The notes: generated by a model not told the origin, from the sequence alone. DNA of 64,000 nt from Mytilus californianus (GCF_021869535.1 NW_026262734.1:89161285-89225284); one strand, 5' to 3'; positions 32,801 to 44,639 are shown, numbered from the stretch's first letter. Program-made: numbers and translations.

Positions 32801-33180
32801 AACGGATGACAATATTCACCTTAGATAATATCGAATACTTACGGAACTCATCACTGATACCAGAAGAACTACAACTGGAAGTTAAAGACCATACAATCAG
32901 TATCCCACCAGTTTTTATGACTCACTGTCTTAGATTTCTATGTTATCACCATCTTGGTGATATCTCCAACAGAGGACAGGCATTCCGTGATTTATGTCTA
33001 ACACTTACACCGTGTTCTTCAGAAGGCTCGTTAGCTGATTCATTAACAATACTCGGAGTATGTAATGAGATATCAGGAGATAAAGATGCAGCCTATGAGT
33101 GTTATATTAAATCTTTGCAATATATAAACTGTAAATGTTCGTCGGCAGAAATACGAAAATTAAAATTGTTTGACATGTAG
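29822..33180 (+). CDS. cGAS-like receptor (Mab-21 family nucleotidyltransferase), intact copy, two exons
   Basis: Exons 29822-30152 and 31196-33180 join in phase 1 (last exon base G, donor GTAATAC, acceptor TTTTTTATAG), giving 771 residues. Residues 1-110 (exon 1) are a basic, Tyr-rich N-terminal region I do not recognise. From about residue 112 follows a Mab-21/cGAS-like nucleotidyltransferase: a spine helix (EHLVKTIGTEIDIRKRQR), the GS motif in SSGSLAEGLDLPGSDRDVM (G166/S167), metal-binding Asp178 and Asp180, and the third Asp near 282 in SLDIAFCV. The Mab-21 helical half has WRLSFSVAEKIL, CYGLLK, CSYFLKTALFW and CPNYFIPEHNMF. The C-terminal 250 residues contain two TPR-like helical pairs (VSGWLLYASYYYVTRQYSA; LGVCNEISGDKDAAYECYI). 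Family members bind nucleic acid or other ligands and make cyclic dinucleotides that activate STING. Product and ligand cannot be predicted. The start is the first ATG kept in units 1-3. A conserved TATA box lies about 980 bp upstream. Confidence 0.88.
30270..30480. repeat. 36-bp intronic minisatellite, unit 2
   Basis: Five to six repeats of the CACCATGACTAAGAAA / GGAAACGACAAACAGGCAA pattern inside the intron (30153-31195), partly degraded. It matches the arrays in the introns of units 1 and 4; I do not see it in the shorter intron of unit 3 (45348-46186). Confidence 0.75.
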
Positions 33181-33283
33181 TCTACATTTTCGAATGTTAT
33201 GTCTATCTTCAATGATATAAACAATTGTCGTAATCGATTTGACGTGTTATTGAGTTTTTTTTTTTATCTAAAACAATACACAA

Positions 33284-33289
33284 AATAAA
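33284..33289 (+). promoter_or_regulatory. poly(A) signal of cGLR unit 2
   Basis: AATAAA about 105 bases after the stop TAG at 33178-33180. It is conserved in unit 4 (59357-59362). This spacing is normal for a short 3' UTR. Confidence 0.5.
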
Positions 33290-33299
33290 TATTCTCATC

Positions 33300-34285
33300 T
33301 CAATCATTTATCGTATCAATTATTACATATGCTTTTGATATACAGTAGACCAATTAACTCCATGCTTGTAACCTTGTCACTGACGTAATTTATTTTGGTA
33401 CCATTTCAAAATCAGTGTTAAATCTGACGGCTTTAAGAAAATTTATTTGGCATATGTGTACATAATATGTATGAACTTATCTTTGTATTGCACAAAGACA
33501 CGTTTTACCATAACTAGTAATAGCGTCTCTACATTTAATCCATTGGTTGTTGGATGTGTACTGATTGATATTTTAGTCATAGATACATAATTTTTTTATC
33601 AGTTATTATTGGTTTTGGGCTAGCTGTTAGTAACTTCGAGTACTCTTAGATCTGTAATTATATTTGTTGTGGGGAAGTATGAATACCCTGCCAGTTCCAT
33701 TCTGTTTTTGTTGGACATTTTTTCCAGCTTTGTTTCGATCTGATGAGGTAAGCCTTTTTCAACAGATTTTGCTATTTTTTTTTTATTTTGAATTGTTACA
33801 ATACTGTCCTAGGTTAGATGGAGGATTTGGCGCCAATAATCTAGTGTAACACAGCCACATTCTGCATGCGCCTGTCCGATATCAAGTGCCTGTAATTCAG
33901 TGGCTGTCGTTTGTTACTAAATCATATTTATTTTTTGTTCATTACTTTGTCCATAAATAAGACCGTTTGTTTTTTGGTTTGAAGTGTTTAAATTGTTTTA
34001 CATTTTATATTTCGGGACCTTTAAGGCTTGCAATGGAATACGCATTTTACTCATTGTCGAAGGCTGTACAATTACAAATAATTATAAACGTCTATGTCAT
34101 AACGTCTTTAGTGTGTATTTGCCTCATTGTCAACTTACCACATCTTCTTATTTTCATTATTAGCTGTTGAATTATTGTTAATTCTTTGAAGGGAACAACA
34201 TATAAATACTAATATGTAATAATATTCTGATGTTTTCGTATAATCAATACATGTACAAAGTGTGTTACAAAAAATGTATTTGTAT
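33300..34285. repeat. unit 2 3' flank, nearly identical to the unit 4 flank
   Basis: It aligns base for base with 59375-60285 apart from a few substitutions and one block missing in unit 4 (around 34010-34095, TTCGGGACCTTTAAGGCTTG onward). Bases 33825-33910 are an interspersed repeat shared by all four 3' flanks. No gene seen. Confidence 0.7.
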
Positions 34286-35180
34286 CATAAATACTAATCA
34301 TGACATTTACAACACAGTGAATTGATACATACAAAACACTTATGATGGCATAATTGACATAGTGACATAATACAAATACTAATAATGATACAAGAAACTA
34401 CTGCTGACATGAAAAAAAAACCAATGACATGATACGAGATAATAATGATGATACAAGAAACTACTCCTGACATATGCAATAGAATAAAATGATACAAAAT
34501 ACTAATTGTGATACAAGATACTACTACTGACATAAAAAATACAATGAAATGAAACAAAATACACTATTTACTAATGATGATACCAGATACTACTCATGAC
34601 ATATGCAAATGAATGAAATGATACAAAATACTTATGATGATACAAATAACTACTACTGACATAAACAATACAATGACATGATACAAAATAATAATGATGA
34701 TACAAGAAACTACTCCTGACATAAACTATACAATGAAATGGTACAAAATGCTAATGATGGTACAAGAAATTACTCCTGACATAAACACTAAAATGAAATG
34801 ATACAAAATACACTATGTACTAATGATGATACAAGATACTACTCATGACGTATGCAATAGAATGAAATAATACAAAATTCTAATGATGGCATCCTAGACA
34901 AAATCAAATGACAAAAAATACTAATGATGACATACTTGCACGACACAATGATATAAGATACTATATTTGAAAACTCCAAAATGACATGATACAAAAAGTA
35001 CTTAATAAGAATGAGACAATATTCTAATGATGACAAAAAAGAATAGTTGAAATGATACAAAATATTTTTGACGACTTAAACTAAATAATGACATGATACA
35101 ACAAACTAATGATGACATTCATTTTTTTCACCTTTATGACACAATGCGATGGTAAAAATAGTGATGATGTCATACAACAT
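34286..35180. repeat. ATGATACAAAATACTAATGA minisatellite, unit 2
   Basis: More than ten imperfect repeats of about 55-65 bases built on ATGATGATACAAGAAACTAC, TCCTGACATAAACAATACAA and TGAAATGATACAAAATAC. The matching array at 60290-61305 differs by an extra internal block. Shorter versions lie at 24300-24400, 35885-36075, 48985-49165 and 62060-62235, always beside PLE tails. Minus-strand ORFs over it are artefacts. Confidence 0.85.
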
Positions 35181-35189
35181 ATACGGTTA

Positions 35190-35880
35190 AGTCTGCCTCA
35201 TATCTTGATTTACATCTAGAAATTGATAATGAGGGTCAGTTGAAATCAAAACTTCATGACAAAAGAGATGATTTCAGCTATCCTATTGTGAACTTTCCAT
35301 TTCCATGTAGTAATATTGCAGCAGCGCCTGCATACGGAGTATTTATCTCCAAATTGATACGATATTCCCGGGCTTGTATTTCGTATCATGATTTCCTTGA
35401 TAGAGGGTTGTTGCCAACAAGGAAGCTATAAAACTAAGAGTTCCAAATGGTGAAGTTGAGGTCATCTCTTCGTAAATTTTACGGACGCCATCACGAGTTG
35501 GTTGACCATTATGGAATAACCATTTCACATATGATATCGGATATGTTAATTATGTCTTTACTACAATCCCCATCCCTTTTCACGAATGTGACCTACCAAA
35601 ATCGACTATTTTGGGAGATGTATACTCCGTATGCAGGCGCTGCTTGGATGCTGCTAGATAGAAAGGAAAGTTCACAATTGAGCAACACGACGAGTGCCAC
35701 ATGTGGAGCCGGATCTGCTTACTCTTCCGGAGCACCTGACACCACTCATAGTTTTTGTTGGGGTTCATGCTGCTTAGTCTTATGTGTTCTATGTTGTGTC
35801 TTGTGTACTATTATTTGTCTGTTTGTCTTTGTCTTTTTTATTTTCGATTTATGGGTTTGACTGTCCCTCTGGTATTTTTT
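35190..35880 (+). mobile_element. Penelope-like element, C-terminal coding relic and tail (unit 2)
   Basis: Translation from about 35192 reads SASYLDLHLEIDNEGQLKS, then KLHDKRDDFSYPIVNFPFP, CSNIAAAPAYGVFISKLIR and, after a stop (TAAAACTAA near 35429), MVKLRSSLRKFYGRHHELVD. This is the region after the catalytic YIDD in PLE-type RT proteins. It continues into a non-coding tail (GGATCTGCTTACTCTTCCGG, GACTGTCCCTCTGGTATTTT). The coding part carries several stops. A nearly identical copy is at 61370-62050. Confidence 0.7.
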
Positions 35881-35884
35881 GCCC

Positions 35885-36520
35885 GTTTTTTGTGACATAA
35901 TGAAACCAAACAAAATACTAATGATGGCATGCATGACACAATGATGTAATACAAAATAATAGTGATAACATAAACGACTCAATGAAATGATATAAGATAC
36001 TATTGATGAAAAATCGACTAAATGACAAGATACAAAAAAGCGTGATGATATTACGATGCCACTACATGATACATAACTATAGTTGCTTTTATTATCATCA
36101 ACTTGGTGATATATTCCACAGATGATAGATATGACACGATTTATATCTGACAGTGCAAAATAACTTTACTTTTGTTAATTTTACGGACGCAATCACGAGT
36201 TGGTTGACGGTTACGGAATATCCGTTTCACAGATGATATTGGATATGTTCCTTATGTGTTAACTACAATCCCGTGTACATGTAAAGCTGGATCTGCTTAC
36301 TATTCCTCCAGTTCTTGGGGGAGGGAAGGTGGGGGGGGGGAGGGGGGGGGGGGGCGTGGGAGGGGGGTGTTCGTGTTGCTTAGTCTCTAGTTTTCTATGT
36401 TGTGTCTTGTGTACTATTGTTTTTTTTTGTCTTTTTTTGTTGGCCATAGCGTTATCAGCTTATTATTTGTGATCTATGGGTTTGAATGTCCCTCTGGTAT
36501 CTTTAGCTCCTCTTTTAAAT
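35885..36520. repeat. minisatellite and second PLE tail, with a long G run
   Basis: A short ATGATACAAAA-type array (35885-36075) is followed by another degraded PLE tail (36175-36510). Inside the tail, the usual short GGTGGGG has expanded into a strand-asymmetric G tract at 36317-36368. The same expansion occurs at 62475-62515. Confidence 0.6.
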
Positions 36521-36524
36521 CAAT

Positions 36525-37067
36525 ACATACAGCGTTTACTGCATTTGACATATCTAATGTATGTTATGATATTTCTGCTGATAAACACATGGCCTTGAAT
36601 GATAGGATGACGCTTTGCAATGTGATCCTTATGCAAAATAAAAAGCAGAAAATAGGATATCAAAACTTCAGTAGATTTAACATGAATGTTACATGTGGTT
36701 AGCATAAACAGAAAATGTAGTTTACTGTACATGTGTTATGTTTTATCAGTACATTAAGATACAGCCTTTTGTATTCCCAAAAGAGGTATCTTCTTCGAGT
36801 TTCGTAGAGTTTTTTGACAGAGCTGCATGCTTGAATATAGTGTTTTTATTTGAAAGATAGATATTTGTCGCACTGTGTGTGTGTGGTGATGTCTGTTTTC
36901 GAATGCAAACCTTATATAGCTAATCGCAAAGGTTTTTTAACTATCAACATGATCAACCTAAAGCGTAACGTGTAAGAAGCTAGCATATTTAATATATATA
37001 TCAATTGACTTCTCAAATATACGAGCCGTTATATTTTGTATTCAAGAGATGTGTTTGTTGAACAGTT
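36525..37067. repeat. paralogous flank, left of the 2.2-kb insertion
   Basis: It aligns with 24645-25150 and 49575-50130. It ends with GAACAGTT, where the element at 37068 begins. Confidence 0.7.
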
Positions 37068-39265
37068 GGCCCGAGAACACAGTTATTTCGTAGTGCATTT
37101 CTTTTAGACAATAAATTCAAATTAAAAAAATCGCACCTGCTCTATCTCAAAAAGATTTTTACAGTGTAGTGTACTACTATTGATACAAATAATATCAAAA
37201 TTATAGAAACTTCTACCAGCTCTAACTCAAAATATTGACAATTCTGTGTTAAGGGGGCTAAAATTCAGTTTGACAGCTTCAGACATTCTAATTTTTGACC
37301 TTTTTTAACTTGACCAAATCACTACTTAACATAAAGATTCAGCACCCAAATTTTTTTAACATGTAATTTCATCCCCTTACTTAATATTTCATGCATAAAA
37401 TATCAAGAAATAAATTGGGAAAGTGTGTCAAAAAAAAATGCAAGTTATACACTGTTCACACTAGGGACTATATTCGTAGACAACGAAAACCAAAGGACGA
37501 TAACTGTGTCCCCTGACCTAATAGTATAGAAACACTTGACCAATTTTAATAAAACTTTGCATGACCTAAGCTTAGGCAATTATAAGATAGTTGGCCAAGT
37601 TTCATGGCCATAGGATATATATTATAGAAACTAGGGCCATTTTAATATTGAAATTTGGATGTTTATTTTTGACGTTTAAATCAAATATTTTCAACTGTCA
37701 AGATTTTGGCCTAAAAAATTTAAATATTGCAAAAATTTGCTTTTTAAATACTCTTGAATTTAATATAATAAGTATTAAAAGCAACGGAACACTCATTTGA
37801 TTTATCAGATTTATTACAGTTATTCAAAAGTCAAATTTATATGAGCCTGTGCCTGAAAATAGAGATTTTCGAATTAAGGGAAGCCTTACATAAACATGCA
37901 TTTTTTTCAACCAATTTGAAGTTTTTGAAGTTTTTTAACCATACATTATTCTTTCATATATATTAAATGTACTTTAAATGTAAAGAAAAGTTACAAAAAG
38001 CATACCACATGAGTATAAAATAGTCTTAGGCCATGTAAGACTGAGAATTATTTAGGGTCGATTTAGGCCGTAGCCCATATGTACATATAAAAATGCACAC
38101 AGAGGCTATAAGAAATTGAAATTTGTTACTTTTTGCTCATTTCTATGCTAAGATGTCATGATACAAGAAGTCTAATTGCAGAAAGACTCTTGAATTCAAC
38201 TTTTTTTTGCAGACAGTATGGTCTGATGACCAGTTTTTCACTTTTCAATGGAAAACTTGCATGTAGTTTTAGTATCATTTGGCATATATTTGAACCACTT
38301 ACTATCCTAAAGAAGAAAATTATGGTAGCATATGAAATGAATAGGGTGTACTGATCATTGTAAAGTGGTTTTTTTACAGATTTAGTGAAATATTTGTGAT
38401 GGACTACAGATTTTATGTACAAAGCTCTTCACATTTCACATACATCAAACAGGCCGTTTAACCAGTGACATAAATACAAATATTCTGCACATTTTTTCTG
38501 TGATAATCTACTTTTCTCTAGATTCCGAGTTCACAAATGGTTAATTAAATTTGATTTAAGCATAGAAACACAAATATCAGGAACACAAAAAGCTGTCAGA
38601 TAGAAAGTCAGCATGGCTCTTAGGCATAAAATGGAAACTGCTTTAAAATGCTTATTTTAGCCGTATAATGCCAAAATGGGACATTTTAACAGAATTTCTG
38701 TCAAACAAAGATGTAAATCCTTTACTTTTATTGAGTTTGACAAATTGAAACCAGCAAACCTTTCAGGAAAGTTGCCAAAGTACAGAATCTACATTTACGG
38801 AATTCATCTCTCAGGCCCGAGAACACAGTTATTTCGTAGTGCATTTCTTTTAGACAATAAATTCAAATTAAAAAAATCGCACCTGCTCTATCTCAAAAAG
38901 ATTTTTACAGTGTAGTGTACTACTATTGATACAAATAATATCAAAATTATAGAAACTTCTACCAGCTCTAACTCAAAATATTGACAATTCTGTGTTAAGG
39001 GGGGTTAAAATTCAGTTTGACAGCTTCAGACATTCTAATTTTTGACCTTTTTTAACTTGACCAAATCACTACTTAACATAAAGATTCAGCACCCAAATTT
39101 TTTTAACATGTAATTTCATCCCCTTACTTAATATTTCATGCATAAAATATCAAGAAATAAATTGGGAAAGTGTATCAAAAAAAAATGCAAGTTATACACT
39201 GTTCACACTAGGGACTATATTCGTAGACAACGAAAACCAAAGGACGATAACTGTGTCCTTGGACC
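37068..39265. mobile_element. 2.2-kb insertion with 452-bp direct repeats (LTR-like or composite MITE)
   Basis: The direct repeats 37068-37518 and 38814-39265 differ at only a handful of bases, so the insertion is young. Each begins GGCCCGAGAACACAGTTAT and ends with its near inverse (ATAACTGTGTCC, then ACC). AGTT lies on both outer sides (37064-37067, 39266-39269), and unit 3 has the uninterrupted site (GAACAGTTTGAAAACG at about 50130). The 1295-bp centre has no recognisable gag, pol, transposase or primer-binding site. It could be a miniature LTR retroelement or a DNA transposon with long direct repeats. The family is not recognised. Confidence 0.8.
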
Positions 39266-39269
39266 AGTT

Positions 39270-40720
39270 TGAAAATGAAGTTGAAACATTAAAAAAAGTT
39301 ATTAACTGCAAGAGGCGATATTGTTTTGCTTTTATTGAACATGTTGAAGCATTTGATAGTAATGGTGTAACTTTAAGATGTTTCAATATAATCGAGTGGC
39401 ATTACAACATCTATTTTTTCCAATTTCTCCAAGATATGTATTATTTATATTCGACTGATACAATGAATACACTAGGATTTGTTTTTGTAGGTTTTGATTC
39501 ATCTGTCCGATTATTTGTGCATTGATGTCAATTTTAGAATACAGTCACTACCAGTCACAAATAATGAAACATACTATTATTTAAACAGAAATCTTCTTAT
39601 TTCAATGTTTTACGTGAAATCATTATTAAAAAATAAGATTTAACAGACGTGCAATTCGACCACATAAATTTATCTGTGGCCCTGGATTAAAAAGGCCAAG
39701 TATCAAACACGATGTTAAAGAGAATCACAAACGCAAAAAAGTACCCCAAAAAAAAAGTAACCGCACAGAGACACGCTACATGTTAGACTTTTTTCATATT
39801 ATATGTAAATTAAGCAATCCATGCACATTTCTATAACTATGATGAGATTTCATAAGTTCTGGTAAGACTGACAATGAGAAAACTTCACAGATATTTTTAA
39901 GGTTAAAAACCATTCAATAATTCCTTACTTTATGTGACATATTTAAACCGGTAATGGTTGTATAGCAGATAGGAATACAACTATTTTTCTAACTAACAAC
40001 ACTAAGTTTGAGTTTCGATTTCCTTTTTAGTACAGTTATTCAAGTGTTTAACACTTATTATGCGCTATTTTTTATCGTATTGTTTGAATACCATCAAAAT
40101 AATCTTTTCTCAGGAAAGGAAGTACAAAATCTGGTAGAAGGAAGCTTTTTCTGGTTTTTTTTCAAGTTTTCATTGAATTTAACTTTAAATCATCCCTAGG
40201 AAAATGACTTTAAGCTATAAGTTCATCGACAGTGATAAATAAACTATTGATTTGCAGAAAATCAAACAAAATTTGAAACAAATTCAGCTCTGAAAACAAC
40301 TTTAACGTTTATTCCAAAAAACTTCTATCTGTATATCAAACAGCATTTTTAAAATATGTAAAAGTAAGGTCAATATTTCTGCTAATATTTCGTTTCAGAT
40401 ATTATGAAAACTGACCGGCATAATATTTTTGATAAGATTTAACACATTATGTACATAGTCTGCTTATCAAAATCAAAAGAAACTGTATACATGTACGTTC
40501 AATGAATGCAGGAATACATAATTTTACAAAATGTTACCCATTACATGTAACTATATTCTATTTCGTTGTTTCCAAAATTCCAATAGGGAACATATATTAC
40601 ATTATTGTTGTTATTAACAATTATTTAAGACGTTTCGGCTTTGGCTTTCTTTTTGACTACATGATAGACATTTTCCCTTCACAAGCATTAAAATGCTATA
40701 GATATAATTTCATGATAATG
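39270..40720. repeat. paralogous flank, right of the 2.2-kb insertion
   Basis: It continues the alignment with 25150-26150 and 50135-51060. Bases 40210-40680 have no match in unit 1's flank but resemble 55360-55600 (GAAAACAACTTTAACGTTTA and a TCTGTATATCA motif). No gene. Confidence 0.6.
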
Positions 40721-40723
40721 TTA

Positions 40724-40763
40724 TGACGTCACTATATTGTGACGTCACAATAATATGACGTCA
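40724..40763. promoter_or_regulatory. triple TGACGTCA (CRE-like) cluster, copy 2
   Basis: TGACGTCA at 40724-40731, 40740-40747 and 40756-40763, again with 16-bp spacing. All three octamers are intact although the spacer bases differ from copy 1. The cluster lies about 3.1 kb upstream of the unit 3 TATA box. Confidence 0.45.
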
Positions 40764-41089
40764 TAATATGTGTTTATGAATGAAAGAAGGACAATGGCCG
40801 AAACGTCTTAAATAATGATATATTCTATTTGATGAAATAGTAAATACTTCAATTTAACTGATACATTAAATTTGAAATATCTTTAATGGAATCTTAGAAA
40901 CATAACTTCACTCACCGGTAATGATGCAAACATTTTGTATACATGGTTCTGATTAGATGACAACAAGGGTAACATACCCTGTTTACCTGTCTCAAGCTAA
41001 GGAGAGACAGCAATTTGATTTGTAGAATATATTGACATTTTGTCTTCAATTATCGGTAGAAAACTCACAATTTTCATCTGAAAAACAGG

Positions 41090-41450
41090 CGAAAGATACT
41101 AGATGTTATTAAAAACCCGATAATAAGTCTTATTCCGTGAGTCGCATTATAAACTTATCCGTTGTCATCTGTGAAACGGATATTCAATAATAATCATCCA
41201 ATTCGTGATTGCGTCTCTGAACCTTCCAAAGGAATGACTTCAACTTCACCAACTAAAATTCTTGGTTTAATAGCTTCCTTGTGAGCAGTAACCCTCTATC
41301 AAGGAAATCATGAAAGTAAATACAAGCCCTGGAATATCGTATCAACTTGGAGATGTACACTCTGTATCCAGGCGCTGCTGTAATGTTGCTACATAGAAAT
41401 GGTAAGTTTACAATTGGGAATCTGAAATCAGATTTGTTTTGGCGTGCACA
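41090..41450 (-). mobile_element. Penelope-like element fragment (minus)
   Basis: Reverse-complement reading gives AACAAATCTGATTTCAGATT and onward, matching the KLHDKRDDF...IVNFPF..CSNI..APGY segment and the RGLL region. It is degraded by stops. It parallels 26525-26900 and the 3' part of the relic at 4900-6350. Confidence 0.55.
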
Positions 41451-41454
41451 TAAT

Positions 41455-42085
41455 ATTGCGAATTTCGAGAATAAACCAAAATGCAGGTTTAATTATCGAA
41501 CTTTCAGGAAAACCTGCATACAGTTAAACATGTTATATGCATCAGATATCAGAATGCGAGTTTATATTATTACAATATTGAGATATTCATTGATTTGAAT
41601 TGTTCGTATTCATAAAATCTCTGAACTAACTTCTGAATTTACAGTTATTTGTAATTTAAACCAATTTTGTCCTTTAAATGATCCTTTACGTTTAACTCAG
41701 TGTGACTTTGTATGATGGCTGATGCAGGCATAACATGGAACAGTTGATCTTGTACATTTAATTCATTGGTGTAGTATTAATCTCGCATTTGGTTTTCTCT
41801 CTTGAATTGTTTTGTAATACCGGGGCCTTTTCTACAATATATATTTCTAGATTTTACTCATTGTAGAATGCTATACGGTGATATACAATACTTCAATTAT
41901 TGTCATCTCCTCTATGAATATTGCCACCTTTGGAATCATACTAACTGTCTTTTTTTTTTAATGTTCGCACTTTGATTGATTACTTAGCTCTCAATGTAAA
42001 ATAAAATCATAAAGCATGACGTGTCTGTCTTCAAAAATGTCTATGTGGAAAGAACTTATCATGAATCATATTAAACAAGAGGAAC
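41455..42085. repeat. paralogous flank upstream of unit 3
   Basis: Strong alignment with 26901-27520 (GTAATACCGGGGCCTTTTCT, AACAAGAGGAACTACTTAAA). No ORF is conserved between the copies. Confidence 0.65.
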
Positions 42086-42089
42086 TACT

Positions 42090-42383
42090 TAAAAGCATTT
42101 AACATGCAATCATTTGACCACTGGGAACTGATGGATTTAATGCATTGAACATGCACTTCTAGTCATTTTATGTATTAGATGCTTTGAACATATTGTCATA
42201 CGATCTCTGGATGGTTCATGTATTAAATGCACTGGACATGTTATCATATTACCACTAGTTAATGTATGCATTAAATGCAGTGTACATGTTATGATATTAC
42301 CACTGGAAAATGTATAAATTTGATGCATAGAACATGTTATTATATGACATCTGCAAAATGTATATATTAGATTCATTTAACAT
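42090..42383. repeat. 48-bp minisatellite, unit 3 copy, left part
   Basis: About six diverged repeats. The array is split by the insertion at 42384-42835 and resumes to about 42960. Minus-strand ORF 42137-42376 follows the repeat period and is not a gene. Confidence 0.75.
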
Positions 42384-42835
42384 ATAAAAGAGAAGATGTG
42401 GTATGATTGCCAATGATGCAACTCTCTACAAGAGACTAACATGATACAGAAATTAATAACTATAGGTCACCGTACGGTCTTCAACAATGAGCAAAGTCCA
42501 TACCGCATAGTCAGTTATACAAGGCCCCGAAATGACAATGTCAAACAATTCAAACGAGAAAACTAATGGCCTAATTTATGTACGAAAAAATGAACGAAAA
42601 ACAAATATGTTACACATAAACAAACGACAACCACTGAATTACAGGCTCCTGACTTGGGACAGGCACATACATAGAGAATTTGGCGGGGTTAAACATTTTA
42701 GCGGGATCCCAACCCTCCCTTAACCTGGGACAGTGGTGTAACAGTAAAACATAAGAACGAACTATAAAAATTAGTAGAAAAAGGCTTAACTCATCTGATA
42801 GATAAAAAATACAAATACTACAAGTACAAGTGGAC
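42384..42835 (+). mobile_element. common mussel interspersed element inserted in the minisatellite
   Basis: It starts near ATAAAAGAGAAGATGTGG and ends near TACAAGTACAAGTGGAC. The unit 2 minisatellite is continuous at the equivalent place (AACATGTTTGTATATG at about 27790), so the boundaries are supported by an empty site. It contains GGCGGGGTTAAACATTTTAG and GGGATCCCAACCCTC. No coding capacity; superfamily unknown. Confidence 0.75.
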
Positions 42836-43528
42836 GTGTTTGTATATGACCTGTGAAAATTTTATGTATTAGATGCATTGGCAATGTTATCAGATGACGT
42901 CTGGAAATTTGATGTTTAAATGCATTGGACGTGTTATCATTATAACCACTAGAACATGTCTATATTACAAATTAATAATAGAGTGAGATTTCCAACGATG
43001 ATTCACTTACCTCATGTACCTAGTGTTTCGATTTCCTTGCAGTCTTATTTTTACAAAATCAGATATTCTCAGTACAAGTCTTTACAATGTATCATCAGGA
43101 AGCTTTTCTGTCTTTCTCCAGCTTCCCTAAACTCCTGCTTTTATTTAATCGAGTAATATTGTGAAGCAACAAGTGTATATCCAGAGTCCCATTGAAAAAA
43201 GGTAAACTTTACATCTTTGTTAAGGCATTCACAAAAAGAGACGCACCTGGATTTGCTGTTTTTTGCGTTGAAGTGAATATCTCAGGGTTTGTGTGTCACC
43301 TTTTTTCGTCTATTGATATGCAATTAACGAGATTTAAATAAACTGTTGTCTTAGTTTGTCATAGAGGAACGATACATACATGTTATAATCGGCTATGATT
43401 CTTATATAATTTGCATATTAGGAAATAATTTTTTTGATTGGTCGATAAGACTTCCGGTAGTGGCTCTTGACGTTATTTATTTTTCGACAAACGACGTTGT
43501 CCAAACTACTTTTGTTACCAATGTATAC

Positions 43529-43539
43529 AAGATGGCGGC
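43529..43539 (+). promoter_or_regulatory. YY1-like motif AAGATGGCGGC upstream of unit 3
   Basis: An exact copy of the unit 2 motif at the same distance (about 320 bp) from the TATA box. Confidence 0.4.
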
Positions 43540-43846
43540 AATAATTAAACAATCCGGCACGGCTTTGAACATATTTATTCTCACTTCGGATTAATCGTTT
43601 AACGCAAAACATTTATTGATTGATAAAAAAATAAAATGTTTGTAGTTTTTTTATTATCAGATGTCAAATTTCATGGCGTACATTTGTTTGCGTTAAATCA
43701 ACAAATGTATTCATGCGCCAAGCCAATTCAATAACACAAATATACATTCCACATGCGACAGAGGTTACGAATGAGGAAAAATAAAATCCATAACTATAAT
43801 TTTGAAGAATTCTACGGATTAAATGCTTTTTTAGGGGATTTCTTGT

Positions 43847-43854
43847 TATATAAA
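43847..43854 (+). promoter_or_regulatory. TATA box of cGLR unit 3
   Basis: TATATAAA with conserved flanks (GGGGATTTCTTGT before; CGACGAGTCACTCACAAACA after). The downstream sequence is interrupted by about 550 extra bases, including the MITE at 44119-44273, before homology with the unit 2 leader resumes near 44480. Promoter output may therefore differ. Confidence 0.5.
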
Positions 43855-44118
43855 CTCGACGAGTCACTCACAAACATATCATGAAAGTTTTTTGAATTTT
43901 TATGTATTTGATAATGAATTTGTCGATTTTATACACCAATTACTTCCTTTAAGCGTGTAACCCTATAGTAAACTTGCAATTCAGTTGGAAGCTCTGTACA
44001 TAAATAATAATCGATGTAATGCTTACATCAATATATAAATGAATAACAAAACTAGTCAGAAGATTTTACAACAAGTTAATAAAAGTTAATAAAAAACAAT
44101 TTAAAAAGAGATTTATAG

Positions 44119-44273
44119 AATAACTAATCGAAGAATTCAAATAGAAACAAATATTAAACGAGTGACCGAACAATATATTATATCACGAATGGGCGTAACG
44201 CATGCGTTAATTATCAGTGTTGTTCGGTCACGAGTTGAATATTTTTCGATATTTGAATTCTTTGATTAGTTAT
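44119..44273. mobile_element. palindromic MITE, 155 bp
   Basis: Two arms of about 55 bases are near-perfect inverted repeats: left AATAACTAATCGAAGAATTC through GTGACCGAACAA, and right TTGTTCGGTCAC through GAATTCTTTGATTAGTTATT. The centre holds AACGCATGCGTTAATT, itself palindromic. It is absent from unit 2 at the equivalent place. No ORF. Confidence 0.8.
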
Positions 44274-44639
44274 TATTTTTATTACATTGGCAAATGGCTT
44301 TTTTATGAAATTAAAGTAGAAAATGTAAAGATTTTTTTTCCCTACGCATTGTTTAAGTTCGACGTCTTGACAACGCCTTTTGTTGTATGACGTCAGAGGA
44401 GTAGAATAACCACGTTTATTTCACATGTCAATTTATCGGTTTTTATATCACTTGGAAACCAATGTAATACAACGTTTAAAAAGTAATCACTGTTAAAACT
44501 TGTAGTCCGCATTTAATAAGAGCTAAAAGTAACACGCATGTTTTTTACAGCCTCAAAAGAACTTGATATATTTTAAAAGATGTTACTTTCAGAGATATTT
44601 GATGGAATATTTGTTTTATTTTTTTTATATATGCCTATT

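Noticed and set aside
34294..35060. Minus-strand ORFs of about 70-90 residues rich in Ser, Ile and Val
   Set aside because: Read from the ATGATACAAAA minisatellite; the same ORFs recur at 60280-61186 only because the array was duplicated.
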